Assembly (NCBI RefSeq): GCF_030695125.1
Contig: NZ_JAUYTP010000031.1
Coordinates: 186,001-250,000 of the forward strand
DNA from: Allobosea sp.
GTDB taxonomy: Bacteria; Pseudomonadota; Alphaproteobacteria; Rhizobiales; Beijerinckiaceae
Direction: 5' to 3'
Length of the DNA stretch: 64,000 nt
Below, in pieces: positions 26,109 to 34,917 of this stretch. Position 1 is the stretch's first letter, and each line of letters starts with the position of its first letter. A program made the translations under genes and the position numbers. Under the pieces are notes generated by a model. It worked only from the letters and a program-made list of their open reading frames with translations. It did no database searches and was not told the DNA's origin.

Positions 26109-26639
26109 ATGTCCCACGACGCCTACCCCGACGCCCAGATCCGCGACATCCTCAAGAGCGTGAAGCGCATCGCGCTCGTCGGCGCCTCCTCCAGCGAGGC
26201 GCGGCCCTCCTGGATCGTGACGAAATACCTGCTCGACCGCGGCTATGACGTGATCCCCGTCAATCCAGGCCTCGCCGGCCAGACGCTGCTGGGCAAGACG
26301 GTCTATGCCTCGCTGAAGGACATCCCCGGCGCGATCGACATGGTCGAAATCTTCCGCAATTCGGAGGCCGCCGGGCCGCTCACCGACGAGGCGCTGACGC
26401 TCGAGCCGCTGCCGAAGGTGATCTGGATGCAGCTCTCGGTGCGCAATGACGATGCGGCAGCGCGCGCCGACGCGAAGGGCGTCACCGTGATCATGAACCG
26501 CTGCCCCAAGATCGAGTATGGCCGCTTGTCGGGCGAGATCGGCTGGCAGGGCATCAACTCCCGCATCCTCTCCTCGAAGAAGCCGGTGCTCGCCGGCAAG
26601 GGCTTCCAGAAGCTGACGATCCACCGCCCGGGGACGTGA
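26109..26639 (+). CDS. CoA-binding domain protein (YccU-like)
   Basis: 176 aa. A Rossmann-type CoA-binding domain: RIALVGASSSEARPSW, then VIPVNPGLAG, and PKVIWMQLSVRNDDAA, with the conserved Cys of MNRCPKIEY. Proteins of this kind resemble the small CoA-binding half of succinyl-CoA synthetase, and their role is not settled. ATG 26109 has GGAA upstream. It stands alone after a palindromic repeat. Confidence 0.85.
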   Translation: MSHDAYPDAQIRDILKSVKRIALVGASSSEARPSWIVTKYLLDRGYDVIPVNPGLAGQTLLGKTVYASLKDIPGAIDMVEIFRNSEAAGPLTDEALTLEPLPKVIWMQLSVRNDDAAARADAKGVTVIMNRCPKIEYGRLSGEIGWQGINSRILSSKKPVLAGKGFQKLTIHRPGT

Positions 26640-26731
26640 GACCTCAGGCGGCACGGCTCAACCGCTCCATCTCGCGCGCGAAATCGAAGCGCAGCGGGTC
26701 GGCCTCAGCTGGGCGACGAACCCGTGGCAGG

Positions 26732-29581
26732 TCAGATCGGCTCCAGGATGGCCGGCACGCCATCGAAGATGCGAGCGAGCGGTTCCGGCTTGCCGAGCAG
26801 GAACCCCTGCGCATAGTCGACGCCGATGATGCGGAGACGGTCTAGCGTTTCGCTCGTCTCGACAAACTCCGCAACGGTCTGGACGCCGACGACTTTCGCA
26901 ATATCGACAAAGCAGCGAACCATGACGTCGTTCAGCTTATCGGTGACGAGATCGCGGATGAAGCGTCCGTCGATTTTCATGAAATCGACCCGGAGCGATT
27001 TCAGATAGCCAAACGACGAAGCTCCCGCACCGAAGTCATCCAGTGCGACCTTGATTCCCATCGATCGCACGCGCTCGATGAATGCGGCTGCATCCGCAAG
27101 ATTGGTAATCGCTTCGGTCTCGGTGATCTCGATACAGATCCTCGAGCAGATGTCTCGCCCGGCGCGTTCCAAGACGTCAAACGCCCAGGCGTGAAAGGCC
27201 CGGTCGCCAGTCGACCGTCCCGAGAGGTTCAAACTGATCAGCCGAATATCCTGAACCACAATGACGCTGGCAATCCACCTGGTTGCCTCGCGCAGAACCC
27301 AGCGATCGATGCGCGAAATCAGATGGAACCGTTCGGCTGCGGGCAGAAAAGCACCTGGGACTGCCAGCGAGCCATCATCGTTCTTCATGCGAAGCAGAAG
27401 TTCGGCATGCAGTCCGGGTTTATCGGCAGCGAGGGCACGAATCGTCTGTGCATGCAGGACGAAGCCGCCATCGTCCAGCGCCCGTTCGATCCGGTTTGTC
27501 CATTGCACCTCGAACTGACGTGATTGCATGGCCACATCGGTCTCGAGCCAGGCGTGAAAGCGGTTCCGTCCCGCCTCCTTCGCGGCGTAGCAGGCCGAGT
27601 CCGCAGCCTTTTGCAAAGCGGCGATATCCCCCCAGCGGGCGTCGATCGGCACCAGTCCGATGCTGGCACCGACGCGAAACTTCCGGCCATCGTGCACGAA
27701 CCGAAAATCGTCCATGGCATCGCAAATTCGCTGCGCCAGTTTTCCGGCAAGTTCAACGGAACAGTTTTCGAGAATGATGCCGAATTCATCACCGCCGAGA
27801 CGGGCCAGTGTATCGCAGTTTCGAACGACCCCGCGAAACAGTTTGCTGACCTGCCGTAACAGAATATCGCCCACGGCATGTCCGCAGGTATCATTCACGA
27901 TCTTGAATTGATCGAGATCCAGATACAGCAGCGCATGACAGGACCTGTCCTCACGGGACTTGCCCAGCAAGAGCTTCAAGCGCGCTTCGAATTCGGTGCG
28001 GTTTTTTAGCCCCGTCAAAGCATCATGCGTTGCACGATACTTCATCTCCTTGGAGAGGCGTCTTTGTTCCGATACATCATGAAACACCAGAACAACGCCG
28101 AGGACCACGCCGTCATTCCGCACGATCGGGGCGGCGGAATCCTCAATTCCGAATTCGGTGCCGTCTTTCGAAATCAGGATGGTATGGTCGGCGAGGCCAA
28201 CGATACGTCCCTCGGCAAGGCACGCCGCAACCGGGTTGGGGGCAACAGCCCGCGTGGTCTCATCGACGATCCTGAAAATCTCTTCCAGAGCCTTGCCTTG
28301 CGACTCGTCCTGTCGCCAGCCCGTCATTCGCTCAGCGACTGGATTCAGCCATGTAATCCGGCCCGTGGCATCCGTGGTAATGACCGCATCACCAATCGAC
28401 TGCAGCGTCACGCGCATCAGCTCGTGCTGCTCGGCAAGTTGAGCACTGAGTTTCCGACGCTCGGTCACATCCTGCAAGGCACCGGAGAGACGGACCGGGC
28501 GGCCGTCGGAGAACTCGGCCGACCCAACAGCGCGCACAAAACGCTGCACGCCGTCAACGCGATGGATCGACAACTCGAGATCGAAGCTCTTTCCTGTCGA
28601 AAAAGCTTCATTGACGGCGGCTTCCAAGACGGGTCGCGATTCCGCAGTGTAGAATCCGATGGCTTCATTGAGATCAGGCGTGAAGCCGGCAGGCAGTCCA
28701 TGGATGTCGCGAATGACATCCGACCACGTCAAAGATCCGGTGGGTATATCGAACTCCCAGCCGCCTACTCCCGCAAGGTTTCCCGTGCGATTCAGGAATT
28801 CCTGGGATTTTTTGAGTGCCACCTCAGAGAGCTTCAGCTCCGTTACGTCACTGGCCTGAGCAATGAAACCCTCGACCTTCCCCTTGACGAAAAACGGTGT
28901 GTAATGGGCGATGGTGAACGCAATCGAACCATCCCGCCTGAGCATATTTCGTTCAAATTGCTGCGGCTCACCCGCAAGCGCCGCCTGGATGTGTTTGTCG
29001 TTGAGATGGAAAAGCTCTTCTCCCAAAACATCCCGGATGTGTACTCCGGCCATTTCGTCGGCGTTCCGGCCGAACCAGTCGGCATAGTGCCGATTGGAAA
29101 ACTTGCAGATCAGGTCGTTGGACCAAAAGGCGACGAGGCCCGGGAGCGCGTCCGCCATCGATCGCAGGAAGCGCTCGCTCGTGGTCACCGCGAGCGCCGA
29201 TTCCACGGCGCGCGAGCGCGCGCCGATCAGCTCCGCCTCGAAGCGGGTGCGCTCCAATGCGACGAAGAATGTCCAGACGTAGCTTTCGCTGCCTTCGTAG
29301 ATATCCGACCGGCAGTTTGCCAATACGGGTACGGCTTGCCGATCAGCCCCGATCAACTGAAAGAAACATTCAGAAATCGTCCCATTCCGCAACAATGTCG
29401 GAAAAACATGGGTCTGCAGAAAGATCCGGCTGGCCGGCGGGAGGATTCTGTCGATGGACTGACCCTGCAGATCCGAAGCATCGAGCCCGGTCACAGCTGT
29501 CATCTGGCGGTTCAGCCCGAGGATGGTCCCGCCGACATCGGTTATCAGAACGGAACAGGGCAGCTTATCGACGAGGATCAC
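26732..29581 (-). CDS. PAS-GGDEF-EAL cyclic di-GMP signalling protein
   Basis: 949 aa from a GTG at 29581, 14 bases after the stop of the RsbQ-like gene; an ATG at 29674 would overlap that gene by 79 bases. Four PAS-like regions (about residues 1–110, 155–280, 285–400, 405–530) precede a GGDEF domain with an intact GGDEF near 596–600, and an EAL domain from about 700. The EAL motif reads ELL, but the other catalytic groups are present: NLS, EITETE, DDFGAG, KID and AEFVET. Both synthesis and breakdown of c-di-GMP are possible. No membrane segment is seen, so it is cytoplasmic. G+C is lower than in neighbours. Confidence 0.93.
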   Translation of the reverse strand: MILVDKLPCSVLITDVGGTILGLNRQMTAVTGLDASDLQGQSIDRILPPASRIFLQTHVFPTLLRNGTISECFFQLIGADRQAVPVLANCRSDIYEGSESYVWTFFVALERTRFEAELIGARSRAVESALAVTTSERFLRSMADALPGLVAFWSNDLICKFSNRHYADWFGRNADEMAGVHIRDVLGEELFHLNDKHIQAALAGEPQQFERNMLRRDGSIAFTIAHYTPFFVKGKVEGFIAQASDVTELKLSEVALKKSQEFLNRTGNLAGVGGWEFDIPTGSLTWSDVIRDIHGLPAGFTPDLNEAIGFYTAESRPVLEAAVNEAFSTGKSFDLELSIHRVDGVQRFVRAVGSAEFSDGRPVRLSGALQDVTERRKLSAQLAEQHELMRVTLQSIGDAVITTDATGRITWLNPVAERMTGWRQDESQGKALEEIFRIVDETTRAVAPNPVAACLAEGRIVGLADHTILISKDGTEFGIEDSAAPIVRNDGVVLGVVLVFHDVSEQRRLSKEMKYRATHDALTGLKNRTEFEARLKLLLGKSREDRSCHALLYLDLDQFKIVNDTCGHAVGDILLRQVSKLFRGVVRNCDTLARLGGDEFGIILENCSVELAGKLAQRICDAMDDFRFVHDGRKFRVGASIGLVPIDARWGDIAALQKAADSACYAAKEAGRNRFHAWLETDVAMQSRQFEVQWTNRIERALDDGGFVLHAQTIRALAADKPGLHAELLLRMKNDDGSLAVPGAFLPAAERFHLISRIDRWVLREATRWIASVIVVQDIRLISLNLSGRSTGDRAFHAWAFDVLERAGRDICSRICIEITETEAITNLADAAAFIERVRSMGIKVALDDFGAGASSFGYLKSLRVDFMKIDGRFIRDLVTDKLNDVMVRCFVDIAKVVGVQTVAEFVETSETLDRLRIIGVDYAQGFLLGKPEPLARIFDGVPAILEPI

Positions 29582-29595
29582 CGATTGTCTTCTTT

Positions 29596-30411
29596 TCAGC
29601 GCTGTTTGTCGTCGGAGGCGAGATAGCGTCTGATGGCCGCAACGACGAGATCCGGGTGGGTCATGTGCGCGCAATGGCCGGCCACATCGAGTATTTCAAG
29701 TTCGCTGCCCACGAGACGCTCGTGCATATACGTGCCAACCGACAGGGGAGCCAGAGCATCATTTCGATGTTGAAGAATAAGACTCGGCGTCGTCACATAT
29801 TGAAGGTCGGCTCGATTGTCGGCGAAGAACGTCGTCTGCGCAAAAACCCGTGCCGTCACCGGATCGGTTGAACAGAAGCTGTCTGACAGTTCAGCCGATA
29901 CGGTTCCCGCGCCGTCCGAACCGGCCACGACAGGAGCGAGATAATTTGCCCAGCCCATGTAATTCTGATCCATGAGCGCCAGCAAACCTTCCAGATCCTC
30001 CCGCTCAAAGCCGCCCTCATACTCAGGGCGATGGTTGAGGAAGCTCGGCGACGGCCCCAGCAGGATCAGTCGATCGAACAGGCCAGGTCGCTTGACCGAC
30101 GCCAGGAGCCCGACGCTGCAGCTGACGGAATGGCCGACGAACGACACGCCGGATGTCAGCTCAAGCGCATCACAGACATCGAGGAGGTCCTGCACATACC
30201 CATTCAACGTGCCGTAACGTTCGTCATCGAAATCCCTGATGTCTGACCTGCCGCTGCCGACATAATCGAACAGGACCACGCGATGGGTCGTACTGAACTG
30301 CTGCGCGACACGTTTCCACATGGTATGATCGCAACCGAACCCATGCGCATACACCATGAACGGCCCCTGAGCGCCATGTACCGTGACATTATTACGCTTT
30401 AACACAGTCAT
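29596..30411 (-). CDS. RsbQ-like alpha/beta hydrolase
   Basis: 271 aa. The triad fits RsbQ: Ser95 in GHSVS, Asp218 in HRNDAL, His246 in AGHCAHM; HGFGCDHTMW and DYVGSGRSD are characteristic of the RsbQ/KAI2 group. In Bacillus RsbQ works with the PAS domain of RsbP as a bipartite energy-stress sensor, probably by acting on a small hydrophobic ligand. Here the partner is the PAS-GGDEF-EAL protein encoded 14 bases downstream. ATG 30411 has GAGAG upstream; the frame to 30531 is not supported. An IS3 scar lies just upstream. Confidence 0.9.
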   Translation of the reverse strand: MTVLKRNNVTVHGAQGPFMVYAHGFGCDHTMWKRVAQQFSTTHRVVLFDYVGSGRSDIRDFDDERYGTLNGYVQDLLDVCDALELTSGVSFVGHSVSCSVGLLASVKRPGLFDRLILLGPSPSFLNHRPEYEGGFEREDLEGLLALMDQNYMGWANYLAPVVAGSDGAGTVSAELSDSFCSTDPVTARVFAQTTFFADNRADLQYVTTPSLILQHRNDALAPLSVGTYMHERLVGSELEILDVAGHCAHMTHPDLVVAAIRRYLASDDKQR

Positions 30412-30566
30412 TGATCGTTCTCTCGTCTCCCCCTGGCGACACTGTATAGTGATGCATTCCGGATTCGACGAGGACCGATTCGAAAAATTCGGACATCGGG
30501 CATAGGTGGATTTTCGGCCGGAAAGCGGCATGATTGCCGTGGACAGGAGCGGGTCTGTCGAGACGC

Positions 30567-30686
30567 ATGCGCCGGAACCACAGCCCGGCTTTCAAGGCGC
30601 AGGTCGCGCCGGCTGCCATCGAGGGCGAGACAGCGCTGGCCGATCTGGCGCTGCGGTTCGAAGTCCACCCCAACCAGATCAAGGGC
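30567..30686 (+). pseudogene. Remnant of an IS3-family transposase OrfA
   Basis: About 40 codons read RRNHSPAFKAQVAPAAIEGE and then LADLALRFEVHPNQI, the N-terminal helix-turn-helix of IS3-group OrfA proteins, which normally continues QWKKQLL. Similarity stops after NQIKG and neither the leucine zipper nor OrfB follows. This is a truncated relic, not a functional element. It fills part of the 367-base spacer between the RsbQ-like gene and metY. Confidence 0.75.
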
Positions 30687-30707
30687 TCAAGAAACACCGG
30701 ATCCTGT

Positions 30708-30741
30708 TTGACGCCATCGGGACCGTTCGATAAAACGAACG
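30708..30741 (+). promoter_or_regulatory. Putative metY promoter with overlapping inverted repeat
   Basis: TTGACG at 30708 and TAAAAC at 30731 are 17 bases apart. A perfect inverted repeat CGTTCG-ATAAAA-CGAACG (30724–30741) covers the -10 region, a good place for a repressor. The site begins about 22 bases after the IS3 relic. No SAM riboswitch is visible in the leader. Confidence 0.5.
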
Positions 30742-30778
30742 CAATGTCTCGCATTCAGAAGATCGCAGGGAGTTGACC

Positions 30779-32056
30779 ATGACCGACCGCGCCCCAGGGT
30801 TCCATACGCTCGCCATCCATGCCGGCGCCGCGCCCGATGCGGCCACCGGCGCGCGCGCCACGCCGATCTACCAGACCACGTCCTTCGTCTTCGACGATGT
30901 CGACCATGCCGCCTCGCTGTTCGGGCTGCAGGCCTTCGGCAACATCTACACCCGCATCGGCAACCCGACCAATGCCGTCTTGGAGGAGCGCGTCGCGGCG
31001 CTCGAGGGCGGCACGGCGGCGCTCGCGGTCGCCTCGGGCCATGCGGCCGAGTTCCTCTGCTTCCACGCGCTGATGCAGCCCGGCGACGAGTTCGTCGCCG
31101 CCAAGAAGCTCTATGGCGGCTCGATCAACCAGTTCAACCACTCCTACAAGAACTTCGGCTGGAACGTGATCTGGGCCGATTCCGACGATCTCGAGGCGTT
31201 TGCCGCCGCCGTGACGCCGAAGACCAAGGCGATCTTCATCGAATCCATCGCCAATCCGGGCGGCGTGATCGTCGACATCGCCGGCATCTCGAAGATCGCC
31301 CGCAAGCACAACATCCCGCTGATCGTCGACAACACCATGGCGACGCCCTACCTGATCCGCCCCTTCGAGCACGGGGCCGACATCGTCGTGCATTCGCTGA
31401 CCAAGTTCCTCGGCGGGCACGGCAACTCGATCGGCGGCATCATCGTCGATGGCGGCTCGTTCAACTGGGTCGGCGACGACCGCTACCCGATGCTCTCCAA
31501 GCCGCGGCCGGAGTACAACGGCATGGTGCTCGGCGAGACCTTCGGCAATTTCGCCTTCGCCATCGCGACCCGCGTGCTCGGCCTGCGCGACATGGGCCCG
31601 GCGCTCTCGCCCTTCAACGCCTTCATGATCCTGACCGGCATCGAGACGCTGCCGCTGCGCATGCAGCGCCATTGCGAGAGCGCGCTCGCGGTCGCGACGC
31701 ATCTCTCGCAGCATCCGGCCGTGGAATGGGTCAGCTATCCCGGCCTGCCCGGCGACCGGTATCACGAGCTGGCCAAGCGCTACTGCCCCAAGGGCGCGGG
31801 CGCGGTCTTCACCTTCGGGCTGAAGGGCGGCTACGACGCCGGCGTCAAGCTCGTCACCGAGCTGAAGCTGTTCTCGCATCTGGCCAATATCGGCGACACG
31901 CGCTCGCTGGTGATCCACCCGGCCTCGACCACCCATCGCCAGCTCAGCGACGCGCAGAAGACGGCGTCCGGCGCCGGCCCGCAGGTGATCCGCCTGTCGA
32001 TCGGGCTGGAGGATGTGGCTGACCTGATCGACGATCTGGATCAGGCGCTGGTCTGA
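30779..32056 (+). CDS. metY: O-acetylhomoserine sulfhydrylase / aminocarboxypropyltransferase MetY
   Basis: 425 aa Cys/Met-metabolism PLP enzyme. The PLP lysine is K209 in [31 protein letters not shown] and the C-terminal [18 protein letters not shown] are diagnostic of MetY. It makes homocysteine from O-acetylhomoserine and sulfide, the direct-sulfhydrylation route to methionine. AGGGAG lies six bases before ATG 30779. It ends in a large cruciform repeat shared with ctaA on the other strand. Confidence 0.94.
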   Translation: MTDRAPGFHTLAIHAGAAPDAATGARATPIYQTTSFVFDDVDHAASLFGLQAFGNIYTRIGNPTNAVLEERVAALEGGTAALAVASGHAAEFLCFHALMQPGDEFVAAKKLYGGSINQFNHSYKNFGWNVIWADSDDLEAFAAAVTPKTKAIFIESIANPGGVIVDIAGISKIARKHNIPLIVDNTMATPYLIRPFEHGADIVVHSLTKFLGGHGNSIGGIIVDGGSFNWVGDDRYPMLSKPRPEYNGMVLGETFGNFAFAIATRVLGLRDMGPALSPFNAFMILTGIETLPLRMQRHCESALAVATHLSQHPAVEWVSYPGLPGDRYHELAKRYCPKGAGAVFTFGLKGGYDAGVKLVTELKLFSHLANIGDTRSLVIHPASTTHRQLSDAQKTASGAGPQVIRLSIGLEDVADLIDDLDQALV

Positions 32057-32065
32057 GCGCTGTCT

Positions 32066-32203
32066 TTCCGGGGCGTCGCGCAGCGACGTACCCGGAACCC
32101 ACGACCGGGTGAACCTGTCCTCGACACCGCTGCGTCGACAGGGAACCCACGAGCGGTCACCCGGTCGTGGGTTCCGGGTTCACGCCTGCGGCGTGCCCCG
32201 GAA
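32066..32203. repeat. Large nested inverted repeat (cruciform) between metY and ctaA
   Basis: A perfect 22-base inverted repeat has arms at 32091–32112 and 32157–32178 (CCCGGAACCCACGACCGGG and its complement). Inside are the smaller arms CCTGTC/GACAGG. Outside, TTCCGGGGC at 32066 pairs with GCCCCGGAA at 32195, and each side carries its own small hairpin (GTCGCGCAGCGAC and CACGCCTGCGGCGTG). It sits between converging genes and could end transcription from both sides. Confidence 0.85.
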
Positions 32204-32218
32204 TGACTGGTGGGAGGT

Positions 32219-33286
32219 TCAGCCCCGCGCGGCACCTTCCGTGCGCGTCACATGCACGACGCCCATCGCCAGCACCAGGAAGCCGAGCGCCTGGTGGGCG
32301 AGGCCGGCCCAGAGCGGCACGACCAGCAGCAGCGTGACGATGCCCAGCGCCGACTGGACGAGGACGAGGCCCGAGATCGCGGTGGCGCGCATGGCCCCGC
32401 CCGAGCCCGGCGCGATCTTGCGCAGCACCAGCATGTGCCAGAGCGCCAGTGCCAGCAGCAGATAGGCGCCGATGCGGTGGTTGAACTGCACCAGCGCCGC
32501 GTTGTCGACGAAGTTCTCCCAGAAGGCCGGGCGCACGAACAGCGTATCCATGCCCGGCACCAGCGCACCGTCCATCAGCGGCCAGGTGTTGTAGATGAAG
32601 CCGGCGCGCGAGCCGGCGACCAGCCCGCCGAGCGCGATCTGGCCGAAGAGCAGCGCCAGCAGCACCCAGGCCAGGGTGCGACCCTGTGCGGGCTCGATGC
32701 GCCGCGCCGGCGTCATCCAGGTGGCAAAGGCGACGACCGAGGCGAAGAACAGGGCGGCAAAGGTCAGGTGCAGCGTCAGCTTCACTGGCGCGACCGCGAT
32801 CATGCCCGGCTGCAGGCCCGAGGCGACCATGATCCAGCCGATCGTCCCTTGCAGCGCCAAGAGCAGGCCCATGCCGAACAGGACCAGCGTCTGGCGCCAG
32901 GGCAGCAGCCGCAGCGCCGCCACGATGAGGAAACCGCCGAGATAGACCAGCCCGATGAAGCGGCCGAGCTGGCGGTGGCCCCATTCCCACCAATAGATGA
33001 ACTGGAATTCGCCCAGGCTCATGCCCTGGTTCAGCAGCTGGTATTGCGGGCTGGCGCGGTATTTCGCGAATTCGCTGGCCCAGACCTCGGACGAGAGCGG
33101 CGGCAGCGCGCCGGTGATCGGCTTCCATTCGGTGATGGAGAGCCCCGAACCGGTCAGCCGCGTCGCGCCGCCGACGATCACCATCACGAAGACGAGGGCG
33201 GCCACGGTCCAGAGCCAGCGGCGAATGCCGGCATGGCTGGTGGCCGGCAGGGCGGCGGGTCGGGCTCGGTCGAGGGCGATCGTCAC
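32219..33286 (-). CDS. ctaA: Heme A synthase CtaA (COX15)
   Basis: 355 aa with eight transmembrane helices and heme-ligand histidines in WGHRQLGR, LTLHLTFA, FNHRIGAY and LAHQALGF. It oxidises the C8 methyl of heme O to make heme A for cytochrome aa3 oxidase. GTG 33286 is chosen as the last start before the first helix; the frame is open to 33442 but that part is not helical and is not typical. Alphaproteobacterial CtaA proteins have this length. Confidence 0.92.
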   Translation of the reverse strand: MTIALDRARPAALPATSHAGIRRWLWTVAALVFVMVIVGGATRLTGSGLSITEWKPITGALPPLSSEVWASEFAKYRASPQYQLLNQGMSLGEFQFIYWWEWGHRQLGRFIGLVYLGGFLIVAALRLLPWRQTLVLFGMGLLLALQGTIGWIMVASGLQPGMIAVAPVKLTLHLTFAALFFASVVAFATWMTPARRIEPAQGRTLAWVLLALLFGQIALGGLVAGSRAGFIYNTWPLMDGALVPGMDTLFVRPAFWENFVDNAALVQFNHRIGAYLLLALALWHMLVLRKIAPGSGGAMRATAISGLVLVQSALGIVTLLLVVPLWAGLAHQALGFLVLAMGVVHVTRTEGAARG

Positions 33287-33427
33287 GGGAGCGGGGCCTT
33301 CGGTCGCAAGAGCTTGCGCTTCACAAGCGGGATGACAGGTGACAGATAGTCGGCGCGCCCCAGCCCGACAACGCCCGCATTGCCGCAGGCCGGCGCCCGC
33401 GCCGACAGCCAGGATGATCCCGCCCCG

Positions 33428-33637
33428 ATGAGACAGACCCACCGCAAGCTGATCGGCGCCGTCGTCATCCTCGTCTTCGTCTGCGTCTATGCGCTGGTCG
33501 CGATGGCGCTGGCGCAGGGCCGCATCACCACGGCGCCGAAGCTCGTCCAGACCATCGCCTATATCGCACTCGGGCTGGCCTGGGTGCTGCCGCTGCTGCC
33601 GCTGATCAAGTGGATGGAGCGGAAGGACCGGGCCTGA
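33428..33637 (+). CDS. DUF2842 family small membrane protein
   Basis: 69 aa with two transmembrane helices (IGAVVILVFVCVYALVAMAL and IAYIALGLAWVLPLLPLI) and the end KWMERKD, typical of alphaproteobacterial DUF2842. ATG 33428 is preceded by AGGATG. Unknown function; it is divergent from ctaA. Confidence 0.8.
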   Translation: MRQTHRKLIGAVVILVFVCVYALVAMALAQGRITTAPKLVQTIAYIALGLAWVLPLLPLIKWMERKDRA

Positions 33638-33645
33638 AAATCTGC

Positions 33646-33723
33646 CGTCATTTTAGGGCGGAGCGCAGCAGAGACCCGAGAATCCCTTGCCGGAGATGCT
33701 CGGGTCGAGCCCCGAGGATGACG
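33646..33723. repeat. Dispersed palindromic intergenic repeat, copy 5
   Basis: Begins CGTCATTTTAGGGCGGAGCG and ends GAGGATGACG. One base of the first palindrome differs (TTTTAGGG against CCCGAGAAT), so this copy is decaying. It lies between converging genes. Confidence 0.75.
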
Positions 33724-33730
33724 CGCTGAC

Positions 33731-34783
33731 CTACCCCACATTCACCCGCCTGCCCCGGTTCCAGAGCCAGAACGGCAGGCCCGAGAGCAGCGCTTTCACA
33801 GCCGCATCGCTCTGGTGCAGGCCGTTGAGCGACACGCGCGGCAGGGCGTGGAGGTGGTCGGCATGCTCAGCGAAGAGATGGCCCGGCCGCGTCGTCACCG
33901 CGCTGGCGAAGCCCGCCTCCTGCGTCAGTGCGAAATCGCGCGGCCCGGCCGAACTCGGGTCTCCGACGGGATAGGCGAAATGGCGGATGGGAACACCGAG
34001 TTCCGCTTCCAGCCTCACCTTGCCCTCGACGATCTCCGCCCGCGCGAACGCCTCGTCATGCTTGGCCAGCATCGGATGCGTCAGCGTGTGCGCACCGATG
34101 GTCACGCCAGGCGCGCCGGCCAGAGCGCGCAGCGTCTCCCAGGGCAGACATTCGCGCTCGGCCAAGGCCGCGCGGTCGATGCCGGCCTGCGTCGCCAGAT
34201 CGGAAATGACTGACAGCAGAATCGCTTCCGGCTGTTTGCGAAGACGCCAGTATAGTGCCTCAAAGGCGCGCTGCTTGTCGGTGTCGCTGTCCGTCCGCGC
34301 CGTGAAGGGGCCGTCCGGAAGGGTCAGCGAGAGCGCCGGCAACGCGCGAATCGCCTCCTCGAGCTCCAGCCACCAGAGCCGCGCCGTGCGGTCGGCGAAG
34401 CCCGGCGTGACGAAGAGCGTCCAGGGCGCGCCATGTTTCGCCAGCACCGGCCAGGCGTGCTCGATGTTGTCGCGGTAGCCGTCGTCGAAGGTCAGCGCGA
34501 CGAAAAAGCGGCCCGTCCGCGGCGCCGACAGGCGCAGAACCGCCTCGTCGAGCGAGACGAGGTCGTACCCCTCGGCGCGGATCAGCGCGAGCGTGCGGTC
34601 GAGAAAATCCGGCGTGATCTCGAGCAGGCCGTTGGGCTGAAAGCTGCCGGCGGCCGGCGGCCTGACATGGTGCAGCGTCAGGATCACGCCCGCGCCTTGC
34701 GCCAGCCCCCTGCCCCAGCGATCGGCGCGGGTGGCCGCGATCGCCTGGAAGATCGCCGAAAAGGCATGGTGGCGCAGGTTCAT
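33731..34783 (-). CDS. Polysaccharide deacetylase (NodB homology) family protein
   Basis: 350 aa. The NodB domain has the metal-binding LTFDDGYRDN and HTLTHPML motifs and a later FAYPVGDPSS. It removes acyl groups from polysaccharide N-acetyl or O-acetyl sugars. No signal peptide or membrane helix is obvious, so it may act in the cytoplasm, or be exported by a route not visible here. ATG 34783 has GGAACGG upstream; the frame to 34885 lacks support. First gene of the polysaccharide region and divergent from the GNAT gene. Confidence 0.88.
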   Translation of the reverse strand: MNLRHHAFSAIFQAIAATRADRWGRGLAQGAGVILTLHHVRPPAAGSFQPNGLLEITPDFLDRTLALIRAEGYDLVSLDEAVLRLSAPRTGRFFVALTFDDGYRDNIEHAWPVLAKHGAPWTLFVTPGFADRTARLWWLELEEAIRALPALSLTLPDGPFTARTDSDTDKQRAFEALYWRLRKQPEAILLSVISDLATQAGIDRAALAERECLPWETLRALAGAPGVTIGAHTLTHPMLAKHDEAFARAEIVEGKVRLEAELGVPIRHFAYPVGDPSSAGPRDFALTQEAGFASAVTTRPGHLFAEHADHLHALPRVSLNGLHQSDAAVKALLSGLPFWLWNRGRRVNVG

Positions 34784-34917
34784 CTGTCCGTTCCGCGGCA
34801 ACCGCTCGCTAACGCTGTTGGGCAATCCCGCCCTCGCAGCGCCGCGATCTTGCCCAGTCCGTTCACAATAGCGGGTTAAGGACATGCATCGTCGCCCATC
34901 CGAGGTCCGGCCCGTCC

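Noticed and set aside
30687-30778. SAM-II riboswitch upstream of metY
   Set aside because: The leader is too short after the predicted promoter and the pseudoknot core was not seen.
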